A DNA stretch of 64,000 nt from Lysinibacillus parviboronicapiens (lineage in GTDB: Bacteria > Bacillota > Bacilli > Bacillales_A > Planococcaceae), in assembly GCF_003049575.1 (NCBI RefSeq), contig NZ_PYWI01000016.1, forward strand, positions 1 through 64,000, read 5' to 3'. The notes under the pieces were generated by a model that searched no databases, was not told the DNA's origin, and saw only the letters and a program-made list of their open reading frames with translations. Every line of letters begins with the position of its first letter. Position 1 is the first letter of the stretch. This document shows, piece by piece, positions 44,217 to 54,241 of this stretch. The position numbers were made by a program, and so were the translations under genes.

Positions 44217-45593
44217 ATGGCGAAGAAAAAAACAAAATTTGTATGCTCGGGTTGTGGCTATGAATCTGCAAAATGGATGGGAAGATGTCCAGGGTGTGGG
44301 GAATGGAACAAGATGGTGGAAGAGGTCGAGGTGGTAGCGAAGGGACCACGTGGAGCATTCCAGCATTCTGCAACAGTTACACAAAAGGCGCTACCAATTA
44401 TGCAAATAGAGGCAGCAGAAGAGTCTCGCGTAGCAACAGAAATGGGCGAGTTGAATCGTGTTTTGGGTGGTGGTATTGTGCCTGGTTCTCTCGTATTAAT
44501 CGGTGGAGACCCAGGGATTGGGAAGTCAACATTACTTTTACAGGTGTCAGCATTGTTGTCGAACAAAGGGCATCGAGTGCTTTATATTTCTGGTGAGGAA
44601 TCGATTCGTCAAACGAAGCTACGTGCTGAGCGTTTAGGCGTGATGTCACAGGAACTTTATATTTATTCGGAAACGAATTTAGAGTTGCTAAACCAAACAA
44701 TTGACGATGTCCAGCCAAAGTTTGTTATCGTGGATTCTATTCAAACCGTATTCCATCCAGAAGTGACGAGTGCGCCTGGTAGTGTGTCACAGGTACGTGA
44801 ATGTACAGCGGAGCTGATGCGTATTGCGAAAACAAAAGGGATTGCCATTTTCTTGGTAGGACATGTGACGAAAGAGGGGCAAATTGCCGGTCCACGTATA
44901 TTAGAGCATATGGTGGATACAGTGCTATATTTTGAGGGAGAACGTCATCATAATCATCGGATTTTACGAAGTCAGAAAAATCGCTTTGGCTCTACAAATG
45001 AAATTGCTATTTTCGAAATGCTTCAAGGGGGCTTAAAGGAGGTATTAAATCCATCTGAGCTGTTTTTACAGGAGCGTTCACAAGGTGCAGCAGGTTCAAC
45101 AATTGTAGCCTCAATGGAAGGAACACGCCCAATTTTAGTAGAGATTCAATCCCTGGTGACACCAACAAGCTTTAATTACCCAAAACGCATGGCAACCGGG
45201 GTGGATCAGAATCGCGTGCAATTACTGATGGCTGTACTTGAGAAACGTATGGGGCTCATGCTGCAAGCGCAAGATGCATATATTAAGGTTGCTGGCGGTG
45301 TGAAGCTTGATGAACCAGCCATTGACCTTGCAGTGTTAACGAGCATTGTTTCAAGCTTTAAGGATCAGGCAGTCAGAGCTACAGATTGTTTTATTGGGGA
45401 AGTGGGATTAACCGGCGAGGTTCGCCGTGTCTCTCGTATCGAGCAACGTGTAATTGAAGCAGCAAAACTTGGTTTTAAACGTGCATTTATCCCTGCCTCT
45501 AATATCGGTGGCTGGGATTTCCCACAGGGTATTGAAATTGTTGGTGTTGAGACGATAAAAGATGCATTAAATGCTTCTTTTAGAGAGTTGTAA
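44217..45593 (+). CDS. radA: DNA repair protein RadA
   Basis: A 458-residue RecA-like branch-migration ATPase. A C4 zinc finger (Cys10, 13, 24, 27) opens the protein; Walker [15 protein letters not shown] is near residue 95-108; the RadA-specific KNRFG motif appears in [17 protein letters not shown]; the C-terminal Lon-protease-like domain includes [17 protein letters not shown] and [17 protein letters not shown] 44217 has CGAGGTGA 9 nt upstream; GTG 44205 is inside that site. In B. subtilis disA follows radA, but not here. Confidence 0.96.
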   Translation: MAKKKTKFVCSGCGYESAKWMGRCPGCGEWNKMVEEVEVVAKGPRGAFQHSATVTQKALPIMQIEAAEESRVATEMGELNRVLGGGIVPGSLVLIGGDPGIGKSTLLLQVSALLSNKGHRVLYISGEESIRQTKLRAERLGVMSQELYIYSETNLELLNQTIDDVQPKFVIVDSIQTVFHPEVTSAPGSVSQVRECTAELMRIAKTKGIAIFLVGHVTKEGQIAGPRILEHMVDTVLYFEGERHHNHRILRSQKNRFGSTNEIAIFEMLQGGLKEVLNPSELFLQERSQGAAGSTIVASMEGTRPILVEIQSLVTPTSFNYPKRMATGVDQNRVQLLMAVLEKRMGLMLQAQDAYIKVAGGVKLDEPAIDLAVLTSIVSSFKDQAVRATDCFIGEVGLTGEVRRVSRIEQRVIEAAKLGFKRAFIPASNIGGWDFPQGIEIVGVETIKDALNASFREL

Positions 45594-45599
45594 GAAATC

Positions 45600-45634
45600 G
45601 TGCATGTTGGACATAGCTCTGACATGCACTTTTA
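45600..45634 (+). terminator. Terminator-like hairpin after radA
   Basis: GTGCATGT (45600-45607) pairs perfectly with ACATGCAC (45622-45629) and is followed by TTTTAC. The remaining 200 bp to the next start contains no recognisable gene; a frame of 76 codons crossing it is a radA-end shadow with no ribosome-binding site. Confidence 0.7.
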
Positions 45635-45830
45635 CTTCATCTTTTATTACAAGTAGAGATAAATGTGCAATAAAAACCGATGAGAATTATCGGAGGACTT
45701 TGTATCTTTCATTAGACGAAGAAACTTCGCTGAAAGGGGAGGGGAAATTTAAGGTAATTTCATGGGTTCAAGAAAGATTTTCTAGAGGAAACTATGTATA
45801 ATCGAATATAAGAATAGGAGGTGACGGCTT

Positions 45831-46916
45831 GTGAAAAAATTTATTCAAATTGCCTTTTTACTAATCGGAGGAGCTTTAGGCTTTGTTTTCTTACCGCCAT
45901 TATACGAATTGCTTCATTTATCATCTAATCCTTGGCTTGATAATCCTTACGTATCAGTAGCTTTAGGGGCACTTTTACTGTTTACATTATCGTTTGCATT
46001 TTCTGATTATTTTGTAAAGCTGATTACCTGGATGGAAGAGGTGCTGTTTAAAGTACCGGTTGGCGACTTATTATTTGGTACACTTGGGCTGATTATTGGA
46101 CTTATTGTCGCTTATTTTTTAGGCTTTGCAATTGATAGTATACAGCTACCGGTCATTACAGAAGTTTTACCAATTGTCCTGTCATTTGTCCTTGGATATT
46201 TAGGCTTTCGGGTTGGTTTTAAAAAACGTGATGAACTGCTACAGTTGTTTACGTTGCGCGGTCATAATGCCAAGAAAAAAGCAAATGAGGGGGCTGATGT
46301 GCCCGAAATTCGAGGTAGCTATAAGCTGTTAGATACAAGTGTTATTATTGACGGGCGTATTGCGGATATTTCTGAAACAGGCTTTATCGAAGGGATTTTA
46401 GTGGTACCACAGTTTGTGCTAACGGAGTTACAGCATATAGCAGATTCTTCGGACACTTTAAAACGCACAAGGGGTCGCCGTGGTTTAGATATTTTAAAAA
46501 AACTGCAAGATGAACGCATGACGAAAGTTGAGATTACAGAAGAAGATTTTGAAGATGTGCAGGAAGTAGACTTAAAGTTAGTGCGTCTTGCGAAAAAAAT
46601 GGGGAATGATACACAAATCGTCACAAATGACTTTAACCTTAACAAAGTGTGTGAATTACACCAAGTGAGAGTTTTAAATATAAATGATTTAGCGAATGCG
46701 GTGAAGCCTGTTGTTATTCCTGGCGAGGATATGCAAGTAGTTGTTATTAAGGACGGCAAGGAGCATAACCAAGGCGTTGCTTACTTAGATGATGGAACGA
46801 TGATTGTTGTAGAAGGTGGCCGAAGCTATATAGGACAGGCAATTACAGTAACAGTAACCAGTGTTCTACAAACATCAGCTGGCCGTATGATTTTTGCTAA
46901 ACCAAAGGATGATTAG
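45831..46916 (+). CDS. yacL: PIN/TRAM-domain membrane protein YacL
   Basis: A 361-residue protein with four N-terminal membrane helices (residues 1-125, e.g. LLFGTLGLIIGLIVAYFLGF), a PIN-like nuclease domain (LLDTSVIIDGRIADI with the metal-site aspartates, then NDTQIVTNDFNLNKV) and a C-terminal TRAM domain (IGQAITVTVTSVLQTSAGRM). A membrane-bound RNase-like role is inferred; substrate unknown. It starts with GTG, AGGAGGTGA upstream. It lies 3 bp before ispD, as in B. subtilis. Confidence 0.93.
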   Translation: MKKFIQIAFLLIGGALGFVFLPPLYELLHLSSNPWLDNPYVSVALGALLLFTLSFAFSDYFVKLITWMEEVLFKVPVGDLLFGTLGLIIGLIVAYFLGFAIDSIQLPVITEVLPIVLSFVLGYLGFRVGFKKRDELLQLFTLRGHNAKKKANEGADVPEIRGSYKLLDTSVIIDGRIADISETGFIEGILVVPQFVLTELQHIADSSDTLKRTRGRRGLDILKKLQDERMTKVEITEEDFEDVQEVDLKLVRLAKKMGNDTQIVTNDFNLNKVCELHQVRVLNINDLANAVKPVVIPGEDMQVVVIKDGKEHNQGVAYLDDGTMIVVEGGRSYIGQAITVTVTSVLQTSAGRMIFAKPKDD

Positions 46917-46919
46917 GAA

Positions 46920-47621
46920 GTGGGAAAGTTGCACTATGAAGTAGTATTACCTGCTGCTGGTAGCGGAAAGCGAATGGGTGCAGGACAAAATAAGTTATTT
47001 TTAACGCTCTTAGAGAAACCTATTTTAATACACACGCTTGAAGTATTTGAACAAGACGAACAGTGCACAGGCATTTGGCTTGCAGTGAAGCCAGAAGAAC
47101 GTGTAATCATTCAAGAAATGCTGGCGATATATGGAATCACTAAGGTTAAAGGTTTACCTAATGGTGGGGCAGAGCGTCAACACTCGGTTCATTCCTGTAT
47201 GAAGGAAATGGAGCAAGTGGATATAGTCCTTGTCCATGATGCGGCACGACCTTTTATTACCCATAATATTATTGCAAATCTTGTACGGAGTGCCCATGAT
47301 TTTGGAGCTGCCATTGCGGGGGTGCGTGCAAAGGATACTATGAAAAAAGTACGTGAGGGAATCATTGAGGAGACGGTTGACCGTGAAAGTCTCTGGATGA
47401 TTCAAACACCCCAAGCCTTCCAATTTGATTTAATCGTGCAGGCAGAGGATATCGCTGAAAAAATCGGCTTCCTTGGTACGGATGAAGCGATGTTAGTTGA
47501 ACGTCTCGGCCACGCAGTGCATATCGTCGAAAGTAGCTATGAAAACGTGAAGATGACGACGAAGGAAGATTTAGTATTTGGCGAGGCCATTTTACGTAGA
47601 CGTGCATTAGAAACGAAATAA
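46920..47621 (+). CDS. ispD: 2-C-methyl-D-erythritol 4-phosphate cytidylyltransferase
   Basis: A 233-residue enzyme of the MEP isoprenoid pathway that joins MEP to CMP. The nucleotide-binding motif LPAAGSGKRMGAGQNKLF opens the protein, then GGAERQHSVHSCM, VLVHDAARPFI and the C-terminal DEAMLVERLGHAVHIVESS. It starts with GTG directly downstream of a GGATGATTAGGA site, 3 bp after yacL. ispF follows after 231 bp. Confidence 0.96.
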   Translation: MGKLHYEVVLPAAGSGKRMGAGQNKLFLTLLEKPILIHTLEVFEQDEQCTGIWLAVKPEERVIIQEMLAIYGITKVKGLPNGGAERQHSVHSCMKEMEQVDIVLVHDAARPFITHNIIANLVRSAHDFGAAIAGVRAKDTMKKVREGIIEETVDRESLWMIQTPQAFQFDLIVQAEDIAEKIGFLGTDEAMLVERLGHAVHIVESSYENVKMTTKEDLVFGEAILRRRALETK

Positions 47622-47735
47622 AGAATAAACTATGAAATCTCGTCTGGCTCTTGAGCTGATGGGGTTTTTTAGCATAAAAATGACATAAATTGAGGTCTGT
47701 TCTATAAATTCCTAATGCTATAGGCTGATAACAAA

Positions 47736-47759
47736 ATTTCCTAGGAAATATGTTAAAAT
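47736..47759 (+). promoter_or_regulatory. Candidate ispF promoter with a 14-bp palindrome
   Basis: The perfect palindrome ATTTCCTAGGAAAT (47736-47749) sits 4 bp upstream of TAAAAT (47754-47759). No good -35 is seen at 17 bp, so the palindrome might bind an activator or occlude the promoter. Confidence 0.4.
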
Positions 47760-47800
47760 ATGAAGGTATGGTCATTCAGATAAAATATAAAAATGGAAGT

Positions 47801-47855
47801 AGGTGAGTGCTGCTACAAGCTCTTTGTTGTAGTTTGTAGTAGCGAAAATTGTATG
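47801..47855 (+). promoter_or_regulatory. Hairpin between Shine-Dalgarno sequence and ispF start
   Basis: AGGTGAG (47801-47807) is followed at once by the stem GCTGCTACAA (47809-47818) with TTGTAGTAGC (47834-47843): ten pairs, one G-U, 15-nt loop. After the stem, nine bases lead to ATG 47853. If the stem forms, the spacing from site to start falls from about 45 to about 10 nt. Confidence 0.5.
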
Positions 47856-48329
47856 TTTCGAATAGGACAAGGATTTGATGTACATGCATTTGAAGAAGGG
47901 CGCCCTTTAATTATTGGTGGTATAACTATTCCACATGAAAAGGGATTAGTTGGTCATTCAGATGCAGACGTATTATTACACACGGTAACAGATGCAGCAC
48001 TGGGGGCAATTGGTGAGGGAGACATTGGTCGTCATTTCCCAGATACTGATCCAGCATTTAAGGATGCGGACTCAGCAAAGTTGCTAGCGTATATTTGGAA
48101 AATGGTTGAGGATAGAGGCTATGTGTTAGGGAATGTAGACTGCACAATTATGGCACAGCGTCCGAAAATGGCACCATATATAGGACAAATGCAAAATCGT
48201 ATTGCTGAATTACTTCATGCACAACCGTCGCAGGTGAATGTTAAGGCAACTACGACTGAACGATTAGGCTTTACTGGTCGTGAAGAAGGTATCGCCTCTA
48301 TGGCAACTATTTTATTAATTAAAAAATAA
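47853..48329 (+). CDS. ispF: 2-C-methyl-D-erythritol 2,4-cyclodiphosphate synthase
   Basis: A 158-residue zinc enzyme of the MEP pathway, trimeric. Metal ligands lie in GQGFDVHAF (Asp9, His11) and [26 protein letters not shown] is the C-terminal family motif. I start at ATG 47853, where family proteins begin; an in-frame ATG at 47793 would add a 20-residue Cys-rich extension foreign to the family. There is no ribosome-binding site at the usual distance; see the hairpin described just upstream. Confidence 0.94.
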   Translation: MFRIGQGFDVHAFEEGRPLIIGGITIPHEKGLVGHSDADVLLHTVTDAALGAIGEGDIGRHFPDTDPAFKDADSAKLLAYIWKMVEDRGYVLGNVDCTIMAQRPKMAPYIGQMQNRIAELLHAQPSQVNVKATTTERLGFTGREEGIASMATILLIKK

Positions 48330-48335
48330 ATTGAA

Positions 48336-48378
48336 GGCGTGTGCTTTATTCCTAGACACGCGCTACTTTTATTTCCTA
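48336..48378 (+). terminator. Terminator after ispF
   Basis: GGCGTGTG-type stem: GCGTGT pairs with ACACGC across a 13-nt loop and is followed by GCTACTTTTATTT. A moderate terminator. Confidence 0.6.
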
Positions 48379-48452
48379 TTCTACAGTGGTAAAATGAACA
48401 AAGTTAACAAGGTCGGAATTTTTTCAGACGAACATTTAGGAGGCTTTTAATT

Positions 48453-49916
48453 ATGACGAAAGAAGTTCGCGTTCGTTATGCACCATCACCAACAGGTTTC
48501 TTACATATTGGTGGGGCGCGTACAGCGTTATTCAACTATTTATATGCAAGACATCACAACGGTAAGTTTATCGTACGTATTGAGGATACGGATATCGAGC
48601 GTAATGTAGAAGGCGGGGAAGCATCTCAGCTAGACAACTTAAAGTGGTTAGGCATTGAATATGATGAATCTATAGACATTGGTGGTCCCTATGCACCTTA
48701 TCGTCAAATGGAGCGTCTAGATACTTATAAAAAACATGCAGAAAAGCTATTAGATAAGGGTGCAGCTTATAAATGTTTCTGTTCATCAGAAAAACTAGAA
48801 GCATCTCGAGAAGAACAAAAAGCGCGTGGCGTTGCGGCTCCGACTTATGATGGAACTTGCCGTCATTTATCGGCTGAAGAAGTAGCGGCAAAAGAAGCGG
48901 CTGGTGAACAATACACAATTCGCATGCGTGTTCCTGAAAACGTAACATATGAATTTGAAGATTTAGTACGTGGACAAGTCACATTCGAATCAAAAGATAT
49001 CGGCGACTGGGTAATCGTAAAAGCAAATGGAATTCCAACATATAATTATGCAGTAGTATTAGATGATCACTTTATGGAAATTTCACATGTTTTCCGTGGT
49101 GAAGAGCATTTATCAAACACACCAAAGCAAATGATGATTTTCGATGCATTCGGCTGGGAATATCCGCGCTTCGGTCATATGACATTAATCATTAACGAAA
49201 ATCGAAAAAAATTATCAAAACGTGATGAATCAATTATTCAATTCGTGACGCAATATAAAGATCTTGGCTACCTACCAGAAGCTATGTTTAACTTCTTTGC
49301 ATTATTAGGCTGGTCTCCAGAAGGGGAAGAAGAAATCTTCTCGAAAGAACAATTTATCGAAATGTTTGATGAAAAGCGTTTGTCAAAATCGCCATCTATG
49401 TTCGATAAGCAAAAGCTTACTTGGATGAATAATCAGTACATCAAAAAATTATCATTAGAAGAAGTGGTAGCATTATCTTTACCACACTTACAAAAAGCAG
49501 GTTTATTACCAGAAGAATTAACAACAGAAGAGCGTGCTTGGGCAACGGATTTAATTGCACTTTACCATGAACAAATGAGCTTTGGTGCTGAAATTGTGGA
49601 ACTATCTAGCCTATTCTTCAATGAACATATTGAATATGATGGAGAAGCGAATGAAGTCTTAGCTGGTGAGCAAGTTCCACAAGTAATGGCAGCATTCAAA
49701 GTCCAACTTGAAGGCTTAGAAGAGTTTTCACCAGAAACGGTCAAAGCTGCTATTAAAGCTGTGCAAAAAGAAACAGGCCATAAAGGCAAAAATTTATTCA
49801 TGCCAATCCGTGTTGTCACTACAGGGGAAACACATGGTCCTGAATTACCAAATGCTATTTGCCTGATTGGTAAAGAAAAAACAATTGCTCGCGTAGATAA
49901 ATACGCGCAGAAATAG
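48453..49916 (+). CDS. gltX: Glutamyl-tRNA synthetase
   Basis: A 487-residue class I synthetase. HIGH-like motif in [22 protein letters not shown]-like motif in [10 protein letters not shown], and anticodon-binding helical C-terminal domain. Bacillales GltX is usually non-discriminating and also charges tRNA-Gln, to be amidated by GatCAB. TAGGAGG lies 11 nt before the ATG. It is followed by a separate promoter and a Cys T-box, so the downstream cys genes are regulated apart from it. Confidence 0.97.
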   Translation: MTKEVRVRYAPSPTGFLHIGGARTALFNYLYARHHNGKFIVRIEDTDIERNVEGGEASQLDNLKWLGIEYDESIDIGGPYAPYRQMERLDTYKKHAEKLLDKGAAYKCFCSSEKLEASREEQKARGVAAPTYDGTCRHLSAEEVAAKEAAGEQYTIRMRVPENVTYEFEDLVRGQVTFESKDIGDWVIVKANGIPTYNYAVVLDDHFMEISHVFRGEEHLSNTPKQMMIFDAFGWEYPRFGHMTLIINENRKKLSKRDESIIQFVTQYKDLGYLPEAMFNFFALLGWSPEGEEEIFSKEQFIEMFDEKRLSKSPSMFDKQKLTWMNNQYIKKLSLEEVVALSLPHLQKAGLLPEELTTEERAWATDLIALYHEQMSFGAEIVELSSLFFNEHIEYDGEANEVLAGEQVPQVMAAFKVQLEGLEEFSPETVKAAIKAVQKETGHKGKNLFMPIRVVTTGETHGPELPNAICLIGKEKTIARVDKYAQK

Positions 49917-49923
49917 AATTTTA

Positions 49924-49951
49924 TTGACAATTTGCTTCTTCGATGTAAAAT
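49924..49951 (+). promoter_or_regulatory. Promoter of the cysE-cysS operon
   Basis: TTGACA (49924-49929), a 16-bp spacer and TAAAAT (49946-49951), just 8 bp after the gltX stop. It drives the T-box leader. Confidence 0.7.
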
Positions 49952-49957
49952 GGATTT

Positions 49958-50257
49958 AACTTTTAAAAAAACAGAATTTGCATGGACTAAGTTTAATATA
50001 ATATTTTAAAGTGTTGATAAGGAGAAGTACGTAGCGCATGCTCTAAAGAGAGGACCATCACCGGCTGAAAGTGGTCTGAGCCAAGGCAAAACCGAAATGC
50101 ACCTTTGAGCATAGGGCTGAACATTAAGTAGGCTTTATCGGTTCGTTCCCGTTAAAGAACGTCCAGAGTGGAGGGCATTTGCCTTCAATCAGAGTGGAAC
50201 CGCGCAAATTTAGCGTCTCTGTCATTCCTTACAAGGAATGATGGGGACGTTTTTTCG
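49958..50257 (+). promoter_or_regulatory. Cysteine-specific T-box leader
   Basis: Stem I is closed by ATGCTCTAAAG (50038-50048) with CTTTGAGCAT (50103-50112). The specifier position in CCGAAATGCACC holds TGC (50098-50100), the cysteine codon. AGAGTGGAACCGCG (50191-50204) is the T-box sequence that pairs with the tRNA acceptor end. The terminator CGTCTCTGTCATTCCTT/AAGGAATGATGGGGACG plus T-run is at 50214-50257. Uncharged tRNA-Cys turns on cysE and cysS. Confidence 0.95.
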
Positions 50258-50434
50258 TTATTCGGTAGCTGGGGAAATAGCGACTGAAAAGGGACCCTCA
50301 AACTTTATAGTTGCTTCCTTCGGCAAGTTATCTGTAGGAGAGGGCGGCTGGAGTAATTCCAAAGGGCGCAATGGAGAGCAATATTATTTGCTGGAGAAGC
50401 TAGACAGATCAAAATTGAAAAGGGGGAGTTTTTT

Positions 50435-51085
50435 ATGTTTAAAAGAATGAAGGAAGATGTAGAAACGATTTTTGAGAATGATCCAGCGGCGCGCAGTGTG
50501 CTGGAAGTTGTATTAACATATTCAGGTTTACATGCTACATGGGCGCATCGTATTGCACACTGGTTCTTTAAAAAGCGCTTTTATTTTATAGCACGTTCGA
50601 TTTCACAAATAAGCCGCTTCTTTACGGGAATTGAAATTCATCCCGGTGCCAAAATTGGTCGTCGCTTCTTTATAGACCATGGTATGGGGGTTGTGATAGG
50701 TGAAACTTGTGAGATTGGTGATAATGTTACACTTTATCAAGGAGTCACACTAGGTGGTACAGGGAAGGAAAAAGGGAAACGTCATCCGACATTACAGGAT
50801 AATGTGCTAGTGGCAACAGGTGCAAAGGTATTAGGTTCGATTACAATTGGTGAGAATAGTAAAATTGGTGCAGGATCAGTTGTCTTAAAAGAAGTACCGC
50901 CAAATGCTACGGTTGTCGGTATCCCTGGTAAAATTGTGATAAAAGATGGCGTTCGTTTAGAGAAAAAACTAGACCATCAAAATATTCCTGACCCTGTAGA
51001 GGAACGTTGTCAAGGTTTCGAGAAGCAAATAGCAGCTTTGCAAGAAGAAATCGGACACTTACAAAAGGAGAGAGAAATACAATGA
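50435..51085 (+). CDS. cysE: Serine O-acetyltransferase
   Basis: A 216-residue enzyme making O-acetylserine, the precursor of cysteine. N-terminal helices (residues 1-60) precede a left-handed beta-helix of hexapeptide repeats: [67 protein letters not shown] precedes the ATG. Its stop overlaps cysS by 4 bp (ATGA). The 175 bp between the T-box and the start hold nothing recognisable. Confidence 0.96.
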   Translation: MFKRMKEDVETIFENDPAARSVLEVVLTYSGLHATWAHRIAHWFFKKRFYFIARSISQISRFFTGIEIHPGAKIGRRFFIDHGMGVVIGETCEIGDNVTLYQGVTLGGTGKEKGKRHPTLQDNVLVATGAKVLGSITIGENSKIGAGSVVLKEVPPNATVVGIPGKIVIKDGVRLEKKLDHQNIPDPVEERCQGFEKQIAALQEEIGHLQKEREIQ

Positions 51086-52482
51086 GTATCCAAATTTTCA
51101 ACTCATTAAAAAGACAAAAAGAAACTTTCGTACCGTTAGAAGAAGGTAAAGTTAAAATGTATGTTTGCGGTCCGACTGTTTATAACTATATTCATATTGG
51201 TAATTCCCGTCCGGTCATTGTTTATGATACTGTACGTCGATATTTTCAATACAAAGGTTATGAAGTGAAATTTGTGTCAAATTTCACAGATGTGGATGAC
51301 AAAATTATTAAAGCTGCCAACGAACTTGGTGAGGAAGTACATGAACTAACAGAACGTTTTATTGCAGCATATTTTGAAGATGTTACAGCATTAGGCTGCA
51401 AAAAAGCAGATGTACATCCTCGTGTAACAGAACATATGGATGACATTATTGATTTCATTAAAGTTTTAATCGATAAGGGCTATGCTTATGAGTCAACGGG
51501 AGATGTTTATTATCGTACACGTAAATTTGACGGTTACGGTAAGTTATCACATCAATCAGTGGATGATTTAAAGATTGGCGCTCGCATTGAAGCAGGTGAG
51601 AAGAAAGATGACGCGTTAGACTTTGCACTATGGAAGGCTGCTAAGCCAGATGAAATTTACTGGGAAAGCCCTTGGGGCAAAGGGCGTCCAGGTTGGCATA
51701 TAGAGTGCTCGGTGATGGCACGTGAGCATCTAGGTGATACAATTGATATTCATGCAGGTGGTCAAGATTTAACATTCCCACACCATGAAAATGAAATTGC
51801 CCAATCAGAAGCACATAATGACAAAACGTTTGCGCGATACTGGATGCATAATGGGTATATTAATATTGATAATGAAAAAATGTCAAAATCTCTTGGCAAT
51901 TTTGTACTTGTAAACGATATTCGTAAACAGATTGATCCGCAAGTGTTACGTTTCTTTATGCTATCTGTACACTACCGCCATCCTATTAACTTTGCGAAGG
52001 ATTTAGTTGATGCAGCGGCTACTGGTCTAGAGCGTATACGTACAGCTTACAACAATGTGAAACACCGCTTAACGGCAACTGCTAGTCTTGGTGATAACTC
52101 AGTGGAATGGCTAGAAAAAATAGCTGCGCAAAAAGTTCAATTTGAAGAGGCAATGGATGATGATTTTAATACAGCCAATGCGATTTCAGTTTTATTTGAA
52201 CTAGCACGTATCGCTAATATCTACTTGAATGAAACGAATACTGATGAGAAAGTATTGATAAGTTTTATGGAAACTTTTGAGGGCATAGGTGACGTCTTAG
52301 GTATTGAATTTGCAGTAGAATCTGAACTATTAGACGAAGAAATTGAAGCACTTTTACAAGAGCGCGTAGAAGCACGTAAAAACCGAGATTTTGCTCGTTC
52401 AGATGAAATCCGTGACCATTTGCAAGCGCAAGGTATCATCTTAGAAGATACTCGCCAAGGAACTAGATGGAAACGAGGGTAA
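51082..52482 (+). CDS. cysS: Cysteinyl-tRNA synthetase
   Basis: A 466-residue class I synthetase. HIGH-like [16 protein letters not shown], zinc site including [19 protein letters not shown], and a C-terminal domain ending with [23 protein letters not shown] 51082 overlaps the cysE stop and has AAAGGAG upstream; longer upstream codons run inside cysE. Expression follows the Cys T-box. Confidence 0.97.
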   Translation: MSIQIFNSLKRQKETFVPLEEGKVKMYVCGPTVYNYIHIGNSRPVIVYDTVRRYFQYKGYEVKFVSNFTDVDDKIIKAANELGEEVHELTERFIAAYFEDVTALGCKKADVHPRVTEHMDDIIDFIKVLIDKGYAYESTGDVYYRTRKFDGYGKLSHQSVDDLKIGARIEAGEKKDDALDFALWKAAKPDEIYWESPWGKGRPGWHIECSVMAREHLGDTIDIHAGGQDLTFPHHENEIAQSEAHNDKTFARYWMHNGYINIDNEKMSKSLGNFVLVNDIRKQIDPQVLRFFMLSVHYRHPINFAKDLVDAAATGLERIRTAYNNVKHRLTATASLGDNSVEWLEKIAAQKVQFEEAMDDDFNTANAISVLFELARIANIYLNETNTDEKVLISFMETFEGIGDVLGIEFAVESELLDEEIEALLQERVEARKNRDFARSDEIRDHLQAQGIILEDTRQGTRWKRG

Positions 52483-52486
52483 GGAC

Positions 52487-52906
52487 TTGGATAAACTCCG
52501 AAATGAAGATGTGAAACAATTGAATGCATTAGCCCTAGCGTATATGGGTGATGCAGTTTTAGAACAGAAAATTCGTGAGCATTTGTTGCGTGCTGGACGT
52601 GTAAAACCAAATACGCTTCACAAAGAGGCGACGCACTATGTATCAGCGAAGGCACAGTCTAGTATTGTGCATCGTATGATAGACGAAAACTTTTTATCAG
52701 AGCAGGAATTAGCTGTGTTCCGTCGAGGGCGCAATGCTAAATCCGGCTCTGTGCCAAAGAATACGGATGTACAAACATACCGTAATAGCTCAGGCTTTGA
52801 GGCCGTGCTCGGTAGTCTATATTTATTAAATGAATTAGAACGCGTTTATGAAATCATTGCATACGCTATTCAAATAATCGAGGAATCAAAAGGAGTGTCA
52901 AAATAA
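52487..52906 (+). CDS. mrnC: Mini-ribonuclease III
   Basis: A 139-residue RNase III-like catalytic domain without the double-stranded-RNA-binding domain: [20 protein letters not shown] carries the catalytic acidic motif, and [20 protein letters not shown] the second. It matures 23S rRNA in Bacillus. It starts with TTG 4 bp after cysS, with GAGGG 8 nt upstream. Its stop overlaps the rlmB start by one base. Confidence 0.94.
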   Translation: MDKLRNEDVKQLNALALAYMGDAVLEQKIREHLLRAGRVKPNTLHKEATHYVSAKAQSSIVHRMIDENFLSEQELAVFRRGRNAKSGSVPKNTDVQTYRNSSGFEAVLGSLYLLNELERVYEIIAYAIQIIEESKGVSK

Positions 52907-53658
52907 TGGCAGAACAAAATGGTGAAATTATTGCCGGTAAAAACCCAGTGTTAGAAGCACTTCGTTCAGGCCGCGATATGAATAAGGTATGGATTGCAGA
53001 AGGTGTTAAAAAATCAGGAGTAGGCGAACTACTTGATTTAGCACGTGAACGTGGAATCATTGTTCAATTTGTACCGAAAAAAAAGGTAGATCAATTAACA
53101 GATGCAAATCACCAAGGAATTGTTGCTTCTGTTGCGGCATATAGTTATGCTGAACTAGACGACTTATTTTTAGCAGCAGAAAAAAAACAAGAAGATCCAT
53201 TTTTCTTAATCTTAGATGAGTTAGAAGATCCGCATAATTTAGGTTCTATTATGCGAACTGCAGATGCAATTGGTGTACACGGTATCATTATTCCGAAGCG
53301 TCGCTCAGTTAGTTTGACTGCTGTCGTAGCCAAAGCTTCAACGGGTGCTATTGAACACGTACCTGTTGTGCGAGTTAGCAACCTAGCACAAACAGTGGAT
53401 GAGTTAAAAGATCGAGGCGTATGGATTGCAGGGACAGACGCAAAGGGCTCTGTAGATTATCGTAAAATGGATGCGACATTACCTCTTGCTATCATTATTG
53501 GTAGTGAAGGGAAAGGAATGGGTCGCCTGTTAAAAGAAAAATGTGACTTTTTATATCATTTGCCAATGATAGGGCATGTCACATCATTAAATGCTTCTGT
53601 AGCTGCTGCGCTTTTAATGTACGAAGTGTATCGTAAACGTCAAGAAGCGAATGACTAA
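52906..53658 (+). CDS. rlmB: 23S rRNA (guanosine-2'-O-)-methyltransferase RlmB
   Basis: A 250-residue SPOUT methyltransferase. An N-terminal substrate domain (residues 1-75) precedes the knotted domain with motifs NLGSIMRTADA, IIGSEGKGMGRLL and MIGHVTSLNASVAAALL. It modifies the ribose of G2251 (E. coli numbering), inferred by similarity. AAAGGAG lies upstream, and its start overlaps the mrnC stop. Confidence 0.94.
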   Translation: MAEQNGEIIAGKNPVLEALRSGRDMNKVWIAEGVKKSGVGELLDLARERGIIVQFVPKKKVDQLTDANHQGIVASVAAYSYAELDDLFLAAEKKQEDPFFLILDELEDPHNLGSIMRTADAIGVHGIIIPKRRSVSLTAVVAKASTGAIEHVPVVRVSNLAQTVDELKDRGVWIAGTDAKGSVDYRKMDATLPLAIIIGSEGKGMGRLLKEKCDFLYHLPMIGHVTSLNASVAAALLMYEVYRKRQEAND

Positions 53659-53660
53659 CG

Positions 53661-54173
53661 ATGAAAAACATTTTGCTTGTCGACGGTTATAATATGATTG
53701 GAGCCTGGAAAGAGCTACGTCCTTTACGTGATACAAATTTTGAGGATGCACGCAAGCGCTTGATTGAACTCATGGCTGAATATAAAGCAGCTATGGGATG
53801 GCGAGTAATTATCGTGTTTGACGCGCATCTTGTGCCAGGTGTGGAACAATCGTATTTAGAGAACGATGTCGAAATCATTTATACTCGAAAAAATGAAACA
53901 GCAGATGAGCGCATTGAAAAGATGACACAGGAATTAAAAGCAAGACATGTACAGATTCACGTAGCAACCTCCGATATGACAGAGCAAAATGTGATTTTTG
54001 GTAACGGTGCTCTTCGTAAATCGGCGAGGGAGCTTGAGATTGATATGGGGATTATTCAACATAAAATTTCTCATGATGTAAAACACAAACAAGATAGCAA
54101 GCCGCCTTCTCGTATAGAATTAAAGCCAGATGTTGCATTGGCCTTCGAAAAATGGCGTCGCGGTTTAAAATGA
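53661..54173 (+). CDS. rae1: Ribosome-associated endoribonuclease Rae1 (YacP)
   Basis: A 170-residue NYN/PIN-like nuclease: LLVDGYNMIGAW at the start with the catalytic Asp, VIIVFDAHLVPG, then ATSDMTEQNVIFGNGALRKS. The C-terminal basic tail is typical of YacP. In B. subtilis it cleaves mRNA in the ribosomal A site. It begins 2 bp after rlmB, a tightly coupled operon. Confidence 0.93.
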   Translation: MKNILLVDGYNMIGAWKELRPLRDTNFEDARKRLIELMAEYKAAMGWRVIIVFDAHLVPGVEQSYLENDVEIIYTRKNETADERIEKMTQELKARHVQIHVATSDMTEQNVIFGNGALRKSARELEIDMGIIQHKISHDVKHKQDSKPPSRIELKPDVALAFEKWRRGLK

Positions 54174-54177
54174 TTGA

Positions 54178-54207
54178 TTGACGTGTATTTTCCAATTCCG
54201 TTATACT
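54178..54207 (+). promoter_or_regulatory. Promoter upstream of sigH
   Basis: TTGACG (54178-54183), an 18-bp spacer and TATACT (54202-54207). It lies in the 68-bp gap between rae1 and sigH, as expected for a separately driven sigH. Confidence 0.65.
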
Positions 54208-54241
54208 GTTCCTAATTATCTGTTGTAGCTGAGGTGATACC

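Noticed and set aside
45571-45801. 76-codon plus-strand frame after radA, considered as a disA remnant
   Set aside because: It starts inside radA in another frame, crosses a terminator and shows no DisA motif.
50238-50450. 70-codon frame between the Cys T-box and cysE
   Set aside because: It begins inside the T-box terminator and has no ribosome-binding site.
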